A stretch of DNA of 64,000 nucleotides from Kitasatospora sp. SolWspMP-SS2h (lineage in GTDB: Bacteria > Actinomycetota > Actinomycetes > Streptomycetales > Streptomycetaceae): NCBI RefSeq assembly GCF_003259315.1, contig NZ_QLLT01000020.1:98304-162303 (forward strand), in the 5' to 3' direction. Shown in pieces: positions 31,489 through 45,516 of this stretch; positions within the stretch are counted from its first letter, which is position 1, and each line of letters begins with the position of its first letter. A model generated the notes under the pieces. It saw nothing but the letters and a program-made list of their open reading frames with translations. It made no database searches and had not been told where the DNA came from. The position numbers were made by a program, and so were the translations under genes.

Positions 31489-31525
31489 GAGCACGGCTCT
31501 CCTGAAGCCGGTGTCGCGGGCTCGG
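31489..31525 (+). repeat. tRNA-Arg(CCT)-like fragment, inverted relative to the intact tRNA
   Basis: 37 bp match the middle of the tRNA-Arg at 35679-35751 with four mismatches; the first 29 bp have one mismatch. It spans the end of the D arm, the anticodon arm and the start of the T arm. No acceptor stem can be formed, so it is not a working tRNA. It reads on the plus strand, while the intact tRNA is on the minus strand. Confidence 0.8.
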
Positions 31526-31773
31526 GCTCGGTGCGCGTGGGAGCCTGTTCGCGCGGGAGGCAAGTGGGGTTGTTGCGGGTGGCGGGGGCTGTCGGTGGTG
31601 GGTGGCGGGGTGGGTTGGGCTTCTCTGCCTGGTGGTTTGCGGTCCGGCGGGCCGGGTGTCGGGCGGTGGCCGGGGGTCTGGGCGGGGTGGCGGGGGTCGC
31701 TCGTACGGGGGACCCGTCCGGGCGTCGGGTTACCTGTTCCGGGGGTTTCGGTGGGGCGGGTGCCGGGCCCGCG

Positions 31774-32775
31774 TTACGTGCCTGTCGGGGTCAGGCGGTG
31801 GGCGATCGGGAGCGTGTCGCGGGCGGAGCGCAGGGCGGCTCGGGCGCGTTGGGCTCCGGCTCGGACGGCGGCCGAGCCGGTGCCGACCGCGATCGGCCTG
31901 GGGGCCAGGCCCGCGCAGGGGCCGCAGATGCCCGGGGTCGGCACCGGGTCATGGCACTTGGCGCACTCGGCGTAACTCGACCTCGGCCGGGCCGACTTGG
32001 CGGCGGCGATCGCCGGGGCCTCCGGGAGCAGGCCCGGTTCGGGCGGCATCTTGCGCGACAGGCGGTCCCGCAGGACGGCCGCCGCCGAGTACATGAACGC
32101 CGGCAGGCCGGGCACCAGGGCCCGCGACAGGTCCTCGGGGGTGCTGCCGCGCCGCACCCACTCCGCCACCAGCGGGGCCAGCTCCAGCGCCTCCACCTCG
32201 CCGATCCGCAGCCGGGGCTCCGGCCGGACCACCCGGTGCAGCAGGGCCGCTGCCGCCCGTGACTCGGCGGGCACTTCGGGCTCGGGGGCGGGCTCGGGGG
32301 CAGGGGCGGATTCCGGTTGCGGTTGCGGTTGCGGTTCCGGTTGCGGTTCCGGCTTCGGCTGGGGCTCGGCGGCCGTCCTGGCGGCCGGGAGGGAGGGTTT
32401 TCCCTCCCGGGTTTTCCATAGGACGTCAGGTGCCCCGGGCCCGGAGCCACCGGGACCCGGGGGGATGGGATCCGGCGCGACGTGCTGCGGAGTGTCGAAG
32501 AGGTGGGACTGGCTGATGATCCGTCCGCCCGGGAGCCGGAACGTGATGACCCAGTAGAACCCGGCCTTCTTCAACTCCCGGAGCATCCTGGCGATCCCCG
32601 CCCGCCCGTCCGGACCCTGTTCGGCGAGCTGTCGGCCGTCCGCGTCGCAGCCGGTGGGGCTGGTGAGGATCTGGACCGCGAGCCCGAACGCGCCCTTGGA
32701 GAGTCCGGAACGTTCGGGACGAAGCTCCGGGAAGGGGTCGAACCCGCGCATGCGCGCGCTACGATGGATGTGCAT
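31774..32775 (-). CDS. DNA-binding-like protein with Pro-rich linker and C-terminal zinc finger
   Basis: 333 residues; the ATG at 32775 (MHIHRSARMRGFDPFPELRP) is preferred because the upstream extension is not protein-like; an internal ATG at 32751 is also possible. The first ~105 residues resemble a replication-initiator-type winged helix (LSKGAFGLAVQILTSPTGCD, GRAGIARMLRELKKAGFYW). A charged PEPQPEPQPQPQPES linker follows, then a helical part and a CAKC...CGPC zinc finger. Relatives are common in streptomycetes, often annotated only as helix-turn-helix proteins; function unknown. Confidence 0.75.
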   Translation of the reverse strand: MHIHRSARMRGFDPFPELRPERSGLSKGAFGLAVQILTSPTGCDADGRQLAEQGPDGRAGIARMLRELKKAGFYWVITFRLPGGRIISQSHLFDTPQHVAPDPIPPGPGGSGPGAPDVLWKTREGKPSLPAARTAAEPQPKPEPQPEPQPQPQPESAPAPEPAPEPEVPAESRAAAALLHRVVRPEPRLRIGEVEALELAPLVAEWVRRGSTPEDLSRALVPGLPAFMYSAAAVLRDRLSRKMPPEPGLLPEAPAIAAAKSARPRSSYAECAKCHDPVPTPGICGPCAGLAPRPIAVGTGSAAVRAGAQRARAALRSARDTLPIAHRLTPTGT

Positions 32776-32996
32776 GGGGAGTCTGTTGCTCCTAGTGCCA
32801 GGCCCCGGGGTGTTGGTAGCACCGCCGGGGTCCACTATTTCGTGGTCTGGACACGGAACGTAACACACTCCTCGCCCCTTGATCGAAGCGGTCGGATTCG
32901 CTCTCTCCTGCGTCAATGACGTTCAGGGAGCGAGGAATTGACGCCCTGTCGGTGGAGTGAACCGATCACGGGACGTCACCGCCCCGGCGGCGCGGT

Positions 32997-33632
32997 TCAG
33001 CGGGCGAGGGAGACCGCGAAGGGCTGGAAGCCGCGCAGGCGCAGGACGTGCGGGACGACGAGGACCATGGCCTCGGTGGCGCGGGCCGTGGTGATGCCGC
33101 CGAGGTCCTCGATCCAGGCGGGCTGCCAGCCCAGGTCGCCGAGCAGGCCGGTGACGGTCCGCTTCGCGTCCGGGTCGTCGCCCGAGAGGTAGGCGGTCGG
33201 CGGGGTGGCCAGGGTCTCGGGGGCGGTCATGACCGTGAACAGCATGGTGTTGAGCGTCTTGACCACCCGGGTGCCGGGGAGGGCGGCCTGGAGTCGTTCG
33301 GCGAGGCTGCTGCCGGGGTAGCAGAGTTCGCCGGGCAGGCCGTCGTCGGCGTCGCGGGTGGCGTTGGAGACGTCGACGAGGAGTTTTCCGGCGAGTTCGG
33401 CGCGCAGGTCGGTGAGGCGGGCCAGCGCGGTGTCGCCGGGCGTCGCGTTGATCACGATGTCCGCGGTGCGGGCGGCGGTGCGCTGGTCGGTGGTGATCCG
33501 CGGAGCGGTGCCGGGGGTCGCGGCCTCCGCCGGGTTCCGGACGCCGAGGGTGACCCGGTGTCCGGCGGCGGAGAGCTTGGCGGCCAGGTTGGTGCCGACG
33601 CGGCCGGCGCCCAGGATGCCGATGCTGGTCAT
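32997..33632 (-). CDS. NADP-binding reductase, F420-dependent-reductase-like
   Basis: 211 residues. Rossmann start MTSIGILGAGRVGTNLAAKL followed by VRNPAEA (Arg favouring NADP), and the F420-oxidoreductase-type middle (LLVDVSNATRDADD, VVKTLNTMLF). This family reduces coenzyme F420 or acts on small carbonyls using NADPH. It lies 69 bp downstream of the phosphatase-like gene, so the two form an operon under the divergent LysR gene. Exact substrate unknown. Confidence 0.85.
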   Translation of the reverse strand: MTSIGILGAGRVGTNLAAKLSAAGHRVTLGVRNPAEAATPGTAPRITTDQRTAARTADIVINATPGDTALARLTDLRAELAGKLLVDVSNATRDADDGLPGELCYPGSSLAERLQAALPGTRVVKTLNTMLFTVMTAPETLATPPTAYLSGDDPDAKRTVTGLLGDLGWQPAWIEDLGGITTARATEAMVLVVPHVLRLRGFQPFAVSLAR

Positions 33633-33701
33633 GGGGTGGTGCTCCTTGCGGTGGAAGGGGTGGAAGGGGTGGGAGGGGCGGGCGGGACGGGGGTGCCGGG
33701 G

Positions 33702-34562
33702 TCAGGCGAGCGGCGACAGGACGTCGAGGGCGGCGGCGTGGAGGCCGGGGGCGGCGGCCAGGAAGTCGCGGCTGCCCGTGCTCCAGGGCTCGCCCGCCAG
33801 GTCGGTGACGGTGCCGCCGGCCTCGGAGACCAGCAGCGCCCCGGCAACCAGGCCGGAGCGGACGTCGGAGAACTGCCAGAAGGCGTCCGTGCGTCCGGCC
33901 GCGACGTGGATGAGCTGCATCGTCGCGGGGACGGACACCCGTACGACCAGGCCGTTGACGAGCATCGCGGTGACCGAGTCGCCGATCCGCCGGAAGGTGC
34001 GCTCGTCCTCGCCCGGCCGGGCCTGGCCGGTGCCGACGAGCGCGGCGCCCAGGTCGGTCTTGGCGGACACCGCCAGCGGCCGGCCGTCGAGGTGGGCGCC
34101 GCCGCCCGCGACGGCGGTGTAGGTCTGGCCGGTCAGCGGCAGGTGGACGACCGTGAGCACCGGCCGGTTGTCGCGGACCAGGGTGGCGGTCACGGCCCAG
34201 TCGTCCAGGCCGTGGACGTGGTTGATGTTGCCCTCGGCGGGGTCGACGACCCACCACTCCCCGGGCGGGAGCGCGCCGCCGGCCAACTCGTCCTCGGCCC
34301 ACCGCGATCCCGGCCGGGCCCGCAGCAGCGGCTCCCGCAGCACGTCCAGCACCGCGTCGTCGTTGGCGTGGATCTCCGCGACGACCTCGTCCAGGCTCAC
34401 GCACCGGGCGTGCGGGGTGTGGCGGTCGCGCAGGGTGCGGCCCGCGGTCCGCACCGCCGCGGTCACCTCGGGCAAGAGCGTGGTGTCGGCGGCGAAAGGC
34501 GCGGCGGTGCGCGTCGCGGTGGGCATGGCGGTGCGCGCGGCGGTGGGCATGGCGGTGCTCAT
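33702..34562 (-). CDS. inositol-monophosphatase-family protein
   Basis: 286 residues, ATG after GGGAG. Metal-site motifs: SRWAEDELAGG (first Glu), WWVVDPAEGNINHVHG, and SDVRSGLVAGALLVSEAGG. The usual DPxDGT here reads DPAEGN, so the second Asp is Glu and Thr is Asn, which may change activity or substrate. The N-terminus has a repeat (AMPTAARTAMPTATRTA). The family hydrolyses inositol phosphates and related sugar or nucleotide phosphates. Divergent from the LysR gene. Confidence 0.85.
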   Translation of the reverse strand: MSTAMPTAARTAMPTATRTAAPFAADTTLLPEVTAAVRTAGRTLRDRHTPHARCVSLDEVVAEIHANDDAVLDVLREPLLRARPGSRWAEDELAGGALPPGEWWVVDPAEGNINHVHGLDDWAVTATLVRDNRPVLTVVHLPLTGQTYTAVAGGGAHLDGRPLAVSAKTDLGAALVGTGQARPGEDERTFRRIGDSVTAMLVNGLVVRVSVPATMQLIHVAAGRTDAFWQFSDVRSGLVAGALLVSEAGGTVTDLAGEPWSTGSRDFLAAAPGLHAAALDVLSPLA

Positions 34563-34677
34563 GGCGGTCTCCCTGGGATCGAGGTGGGCGGGCGGCTCGT
34601 TCCGCGCCCGCACTTCGACCGTAGGGTCCCCGACCGTTAACAACAAGTGCATGCTGTTCACTCGTAGAGTTACCGCC

Positions 34678-35592
34678 ATGCAACTGGACCTGAACCTGCT
34701 CACCGCCCTCGACGCACTGCTGGAGGAGGGCAGCGTCGCCGGCGCCGCGGCCCGCCTGCACGTCACCGCGCCCGCGATGAGCCGCTCCCTGGGCCGCATC
34801 CGCAAGGCCACCGGTGACCAGATCCTGGTCCGCACCGGCCGCAGCATGGTCCCCACCACCCGGGCGCTGGCCATGCGCGCCCAGGTCCACGTCCTCGTGC
34901 AGCAGGCCCACCACCTGCTCTCCGCGCAGCAGGAGCTCGATCTCGCCGCCCTGGACCGGGTGTTCACCCTGCGCTGGCACGACGCCCTGACCGCCGCCTG
35001 CGGCACCGCCCTGATCACCGCCGTCCACCGCCGGGCCCCCGGCGTCCGACTGCGCCTGCCGGCCGAACCCGGTTCGGACGACGCCGAGTTGCGCCGGGGC
35101 GAGGTCGACCTCGAATCGAGCTCCGGCGCCCCGGCCCTCCCCGACATCCGCCACCGCCTGGTCGGCACCGACCGCCTGGTCGTCGCCGTCCGGCCGGGCC
35201 ACCCGCTCACCGAGGAACCGCTGAGCATCGAGCGCTACGCGTCCGCCGAACACCTCACCGTGTCGCGCCGCGGCAGCCTGCACGACCCGATCGACGACGC
35301 CCTCGCCACCCACGGCCTCACCCGCCACGTCGTCGCCGCCGGTCCCACCACCGCCTTCGCCCTGCAACTCGCCCGCGACACCGACCTGGTCGTCACCCTC
35401 CCCGACGCGGTCACCCGCACCACCCGGGAACGGCTCGGCCTCACCACCCTGACCCCGCCGCTCCCCCTCCCCGACGCCCCCCTCCACCTCCGCTGGCACC
35501 AGCGCCACGACGACGACCGCGCCCACACCTGGCTCCGCGACCTGGCCACCACCACCATCCGCGCCCTGTTCACCCCGCCCACCGAACCGTGA
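34678..35592 (+). CDS. LysR-family regulator
   Basis: 304 residues. N-terminal HTH (DLNLLTALDALLEEGSVAGAAARLHVTAPAMSRSLGRIRKATGD) and a substrate-binding domain (about 90-300). The 115-bp gap to the divergent phosphatase-like gene contains GTTAACAACAAGTGCATGC, a plausible LysR target region. It probably regulates itself and the phosphatase/reductase operon in response to an unknown small molecule. Confidence 0.9.
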   Translation: MQLDLNLLTALDALLEEGSVAGAAARLHVTAPAMSRSLGRIRKATGDQILVRTGRSMVPTTRALAMRAQVHVLVQQAHHLLSAQQELDLAALDRVFTLRWHDALTAACGTALITAVHRRAPGVRLRLPAEPGSDDAELRRGEVDLESSSGAPALPDIRHRLVGTDRLVVAVRPGHPLTEEPLSIERYASAEHLTVSRRGSLHDPIDDALATHGLTRHVVAAGPTTAFALQLARDTDLVVTLPDAVTRTTRERLGLTTLTPPLPLPDAPLHLRWHQRHDDDRAHTWLRDLATTTIRALFTPPTEP

Positions 35593-35678
35593 CGGCCCCG
35601 CCCGGCAACCGACCGCGCAGAACGCCGCAGGCCCCCCGACCCGGGTGGGCGGAGGGCCTGCGAACTGCGGTCACGCTG

Positions 35679-35751
35679 TGCCCCAGGCAGGATTCGAACC
35701 TGCGACACCGGCTTTAGGAGAGCCGTGCTCTATCCCCTGAGCTACTGAGGC
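35679..35751 (-). tRNA. tRNA-Arg (anticodon CCT)
   Basis: 73 nt. The acceptor stem GCCTCAG pairs with CTGGGGC (one G-T); D arm TAGCTCAGGGGATAGAGCA; anticodon stem CGGCT/AGCCG with loop CTCCTAA, anticodon CCT reading AGG; T arm has GGTTCGAATCC. CCA is not encoded. This is a rare codon in GC-rich actinomycetes, and such tRNA genes are frequent integration sites. Confidence 0.96.
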
Positions 35752-36181
35752 GGGGGCCTGCGGAGGGTCCTCGGCGAAGGCCCGGCGGGCGGGTCTTCGG
35801 CCTCGGGGTGCGGGCCCATTGGTCGGTGGGGGTCGGCGGGTGTGCGCGACGGTTTCCCGGCGGACATCCGGCCTGGCCTGGCCACTGACGTGAACAGCGT
35901 AGCGGATCGGCGTGGAGCGACGGAGTGAACTACCCGGGCTCCCGCCGTCGCGGGGGTGTGAGGTGGGGTTTCGTGCTGGGCGGTACCGGACGGGGGCCTG
36001 CTCCCAGGCTGCTCCCGCTAGAGCGGCGGGTCGGGGGCGGGGCGGGCGCCAGGCGGGCCGGCGGTGGCAGGGGGCGTGGTGCGGGCCGGCTTCGAGGGCC
36101 TGGACGGCCAGCGCGGCGAAGCGGCGGGAGGCTCTGATCTGGGCGGTGGTCGAGGCGGCGTGGACCGGTCGGCGGGTGTAG
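35752..36181. other. gene-free stretch upstream of the tRNA
   Basis: 430 bp between the tRNA and the truncated oxidoreductase. I see no gene or repeat in it; it is probably tRNA promoter plus a junction of a deletion that removed the oxidoreductase 5' end. Confidence 0.45.
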
Positions 36182-36883
36182 GGCCCCACCGGCACCGGTG
36201 GCGGGTACGCCGAGCAGGGCGTGGTGCCGGTCGAGCAGGTCGTCCCGCTGCCCGACGGCCTGTCCGCCGCGGCGGCGGTGACGCTCGGCGGCTCCGGCGC
36301 GGTGGCCCACTTCGGGCTCCGCCACGCCCGTTTCGTCCCCGGCGAGACGATCCTGGTGCGCGGCGCGGCCGGCGGCATCGGGGTCATGGCCGCGCAGCTC
36401 GCCGCCCGCGCCGGTGCCGCCGCCGTGGCGGTCACCACCTCGTCCGCCGAACGCGGCGCCCGGCTGCGCCGCCTCGGCGCGACCCACGTGCTGGACCGCT
36501 CCGGCGACGGCGGGGGGACGGCTCCCGCGGGCTACGACGTCATCCTCGACGTGGTGGCCGGGGCGGGCCTGCCGTCCTTCCTCGACCGGCTCGCCCCGAA
36601 CGGCCGCCTGGTGGCCCTGGGCGCCGTCGCGGGTCAGCCGCCCGCGGACTTCGGCACGAGGATCATGGCGGCGTTCCGGAAGTCGCCGTCCTTCGCCGCC
36701 TTCATCGCGGCCACCGTCCCCGCGGCCGAACTGAGCTCCGTGCGCGGCGAGTTGTTCGCCGCGGCCGTCCGCGGCGAGATCGAGGCGGTGGTACACGAAC
36801 TGCTGCCGCTGGACGGAGCCGTGACGGCGCACCGGAGGATGGACGCGGGCGAGGTCTTCGGCCGGATCGTGCTGACGCCGTAG
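36182..36883 (+). pseudogene. 5'-truncated zinc-binding/quinone oxidoreductase (MDR family)
   Basis: The frame matches quinone oxidoreductases from GTGGGYAEQGVVPVEQ onward, includes the NADPH fold (ILVRGAAGGIGVMAAQLAARAG) and runs to a normal C-terminus. Homology goes back to 36182, directly after an in-frame TAG at 36179; the GroES-like N-terminal ~100 residues are missing. A GTG at 36221 could start a 220-residue protein, but it would lack the substrate-binding half. I therefore call it a pseudogene, with the break 430 bp from the tRNA. Confidence 0.7.
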
Positions 36884-36982
36884 CCCGGCACGCCCGGTCC
36901 GGGGACGGGGGTGCCGGGCGGGCGGGGCGCGCGGGCGTCAGTGGCGGTACCGCTCGGTTCGAGGGGGCAGGCGGCGGGGCGG

Positions 36983-38734
36983 TCAGGCGAGGCGGTGGAG
37001 GGTGCCGTCCAGGTACGCCTGGCGGCAGGCGGTGCGCTGGACCTTGCCGCTGGTGGTGCGCGGGAGGCTGCCGCGGCGGATCGGGACGACCTCGGCGGCC
37101 GTCAGCTGGTGTTCCAGGCCGATCGCGGTGCGGATCGCGTCGGCCAGGTCGACGGCGGTGGTGTTGCGCAGGACCCGGCCGTCGGCCTCGACCACGACGA
37201 CGAGCTGTTCGCCCGCGGGGTGGTCGACGGCGAAGGCGGCGGCGGCGTTGGTGTGCAGGCCGGGGTGGGTGTGTTCGACGGTCTGCTCGATGTCCTGGGG
37301 GTAGTGGTTGCCGCCGCCGATGACGATCAGGTCCTTGACCCGGCCGGTCGGGTGGAGTTCGCCGTCCAGCAGGAAGCCGAGGTCGCCGGTGCGCAGGAAG
37401 GGGCCGGCCTCGGGGGTGCCGGCCAGCCGGGCCCGGAAGACCTCCCGGTTGAGGGCGGGCTTGCGGTGGTAGCCCTTGGCGACCGAGGGGCCCCGTACCC
37501 AGATCTCGCCGATGCTCCCTTCGGGCAGCGGGACGCGGCCGACGGGGTCGACGATCCGCACCTCGGAGTCCTCGGCGACCGGGCCGCAGCCGACCACCGG
37601 CACCGCGCCGGGGGCCTGGTCGGTGACCGGTTCGGCGTGCCCGCGGCGCAGCGCCTCGGCGCTCAGCCAGGTGACGCGGGGGGCGCGGCCGGACGGGCTG
37701 CCGGAGACCTTGAGGGTGTTCTCGGCCAGGCCGTAGCCGGGGCTGATGGCCTCCGGGGCCAGGCCGTAGCGGGCGAAGTCCTGCTGGAAGCCGCGGGCGG
37801 TGGCCCAGCGCACCGGTTCGGCGCCGCACACGGCCGCCCGCCAGGCGGACAGGTCGAGGCCGTCGGCGGCGGGGGTGCCGGCCAGCGGACGGCACAGCTC
37901 GTAGGCGAAGTTGGGGGCGGCGGCGTGGGTGCCGCGGTAGGTGCTGAGCGCCTCCAGCCAGCGGCCGGGGCGGCGGATGAAGGCTTCGGGGGCCATCTGG
38001 TAGACGGGTGCCCCGGACCAGAGCGGCAGCACCACGCCGAACAGCAGGCCCATGTCGTGGAAGCTGGGCAGCCAGGAGACGATCCGCCCGTCGGGGCCGA
38101 TCGGCCAGGTCCGGTCGAGTTCGACCGCCTGGTGCCAGAAGTTGCGGTGGCTGACCGCGACGCCCTTGGGGTGGCCGGTGGAGCCGGAGGTGTACTGGAG
38201 CAGGGCGGTGGTCTCCAGGCCCGGGTCGGTGTACTCCCAGTCCGCGCCGAGGTCCTCGGCGAGTTCGTCGACGGCCAGCCAGTGCAGGCCGTCGAGTTCG
38301 GGGAGCGCGCCGAAGCGGGCGAGCACCTCGTCGCGGGTGGCGGCGGTGGTCAGCACCAGGGACGTCCCGGCGTCGTCGGCGATCCGGCGGACCCGTTCGA
38401 CGCCGCGCGGCCGGGTCGGCACCTGGACGGGGGCGCCGGCCACCGCGGCGTAGGTGCAGCCGAGGAAGGCGGTGGGGAAGTCGGGCCCGGCCGGGAAGAG
38501 CAGCACCGCGGCCGTCTCCCCGGTGCGCCGGACGGCGGCGGCGACCCGGCGGGCGGCCCGGTCGTACCGGCGGTGGGTCAGCGGGGCGTCGGGCCGCTCG
38601 CCGTGCTGGAGGAAGACGTGCGCGGTGTCCTCCGGCCGGTGCTCGGCGAGCCGGCGCAGCATGGTGGACAGGGTGGTGGGGGTGGTCCGGGTGTCGCCCA
38701 GGACGTCCGGCCCGGGGCGGGTCGCGGTGGTCAT
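36983..38734 (-). CDS. fatty acyl-AMP ligase (FAAL)
   Basis: 583 residues. AMP-binding core LLQYTSGSTGHPKGVAVSHRN, then SPGYGLAENTLKVSG and the LRTGDLGFLLDGELHPTGRVKD region, with ATP-hinge and catalytic Lys near TTSGKVQRTACR. FAALs activate fatty acids as acyl-adenylates and pass them to an acyl carrier protein. The expected acceptor is the N-terminal ACP of the PKS at 55264-58719. It is the last gene of the operon, so the lipid starter enzyme is coded at the far 3' end. Confidence 0.92.
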   Translation of the reverse strand: MTTATRPGPDVLGDTRTTPTTLSTMLRRLAEHRPEDTAHVFLQHGERPDAPLTHRRYDRAARRVAAAVRRTGETAAVLLFPAGPDFPTAFLGCTYAAVAGAPVQVPTRPRGVERVRRIADDAGTSLVLTTAATRDEVLARFGALPELDGLHWLAVDELAEDLGADWEYTDPGLETTALLQYTSGSTGHPKGVAVSHRNFWHQAVELDRTWPIGPDGRIVSWLPSFHDMGLLFGVVLPLWSGAPVYQMAPEAFIRRPGRWLEALSTYRGTHAAAPNFAYELCRPLAGTPAADGLDLSAWRAAVCGAEPVRWATARGFQQDFARYGLAPEAISPGYGLAENTLKVSGSPSGRAPRVTWLSAEALRRGHAEPVTDQAPGAVPVVGCGPVAEDSEVRIVDPVGRVPLPEGSIGEIWVRGPSVAKGYHRKPALNREVFRARLAGTPEAGPFLRTGDLGFLLDGELHPTGRVKDLIVIGGGNHYPQDIEQTVEHTHPGLHTNAAAAFAVDHPAGEQLVVVVEADGRVLRNTTAVDLADAIRTAIGLEHQLTAAEVVPIRRGSLPRTTSGKVQRTACRQAYLDGTLHRLA

Positions 38735-38782
38735 CGGTTCACTCCGATCGGGGCTGGGGGCGGGGGCTGCCGGGGCGGGGGG

Positions 38783-39654
38783 TCAGCCCTGCTTGCGGCC
38801 GGAGACCACGAACATGGTGAGCAGGACGGCCGGGTCCGGGTGGGCCAGGAACTCCTCGCGCTCGGCCAGCAGTTCGGCCATCTCCTGCTCGGTGACGATG
38901 CCCTCCTGGAGCAGCAGGGCCAGCCGCGGGGCGATGTCGATCTGCGGGAGCAGGGCGTCCAGGCCGAGTTCGTCGCTGGAGACCGCGATGGCGTCGACGG
39001 TGATGTCGGTGAAGCCGGCGGCCTTCAGCAGCCGGCCCAGGCGGCGGCCGATCAGCCGGTTGCCGCCGCGCACCGCCTGGAGCTCGTTGCGGCGGTCCAG
39101 GATCGGCTGGAGCTTGGGCAGCGCCGGGTCGAGGACGCCCCAGACGTGGTCGTCGACGTCGGTGACGACGACCCGGCCGCCGGGGCGGACCAGCCGGTGC
39201 AGTTCGGCCAGGGCGGCCTCCGGCTGCGGCAGGTGCTGGAGCACCATCCGGACCAGCGCCAGGTCGGCCGAGTCGCCGGGCAGGCCGCTGTCCAGGATCG
39301 AGCCGGGCACCAGGGTGAGCCGGGAGGTGTCGGCGCCGCGCAGGTTGTGCCTGGAGCGCTCCAGCAGGTCGGCGTCGAGTTCGAGGGCGGTGACGGTGCC
39401 CTGCGGGACCTCCCGGAGCAGCTGGCCGGTGACGAAACCGGGGCCGCTGCCGACCTCCAGCAGGTCGGTGTCGGGGCGCAGGCCCAGGGACCGGAGCAGC
39501 CGGACCTCCTTGGACCAGACGAGCAGGGCCTGGTTGCGCAGCCGGTCGAGTTCGAAGTCCAGGTCGGGGTGGACGTCGGCGGTGTAGGAGGACTCACCGG
39601 GGACGGCGACGGACGGCTTCGGGGCGGCGGTCGGCTGCGGGGCGGCGGTGGTGG

Positions 39655-39658
<4 letters not shown>
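38783..39658 (-). CDS. SAM-dependent methyltransferase
   Basis: 291 residues, ATGA-coupled to the NRPS2 gene. Class I fold with motif I LLEVGSGPGFVTGQLL, then ALELDADLLE and the catalytic-side LVRMVLQHLPQPEAAL. The first 25 residues are Pro/Ala rich. It probably methylates the released or tethered product; O, N or C cannot be told. It lies between the last NRPS gene and the FAAL gene in one transcript. Confidence 0.88.
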
Positions 39659-45471
<5,813 letters not shown>

Positions 45472-45516
45472 TGCTCCTCCGAGAGGTGGCGGTAGTCGGT
45501 GGAAGAAGGGGGGCGG

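Larger units (their letters stand above)
31351..31773. other. intergenic region with tRNA-like fragment
   Basis: 423 bp. From left to right: HPP promoter region, the palindrome at 31422-31436, a tRNA-Arg-like fragment (31489-31525), then a G-rich stretch without a credible gene. It appears to be a rearrangement junction. Confidence 0.5.

Noticed and set aside
31489..35751. Simple integrated element flanked by direct att repeats at tRNA-Arg
   Set aside because: The two tRNA-like sequences are inverted, and no integrase, excisionase or transfer gene lies between them.
36221..36883. Intact short oxidoreductase starting at GTG 36221
   Set aside because: Homology continues upstream of that codon to 36182, and the substrate-binding half is absent, so truncation is more likely.
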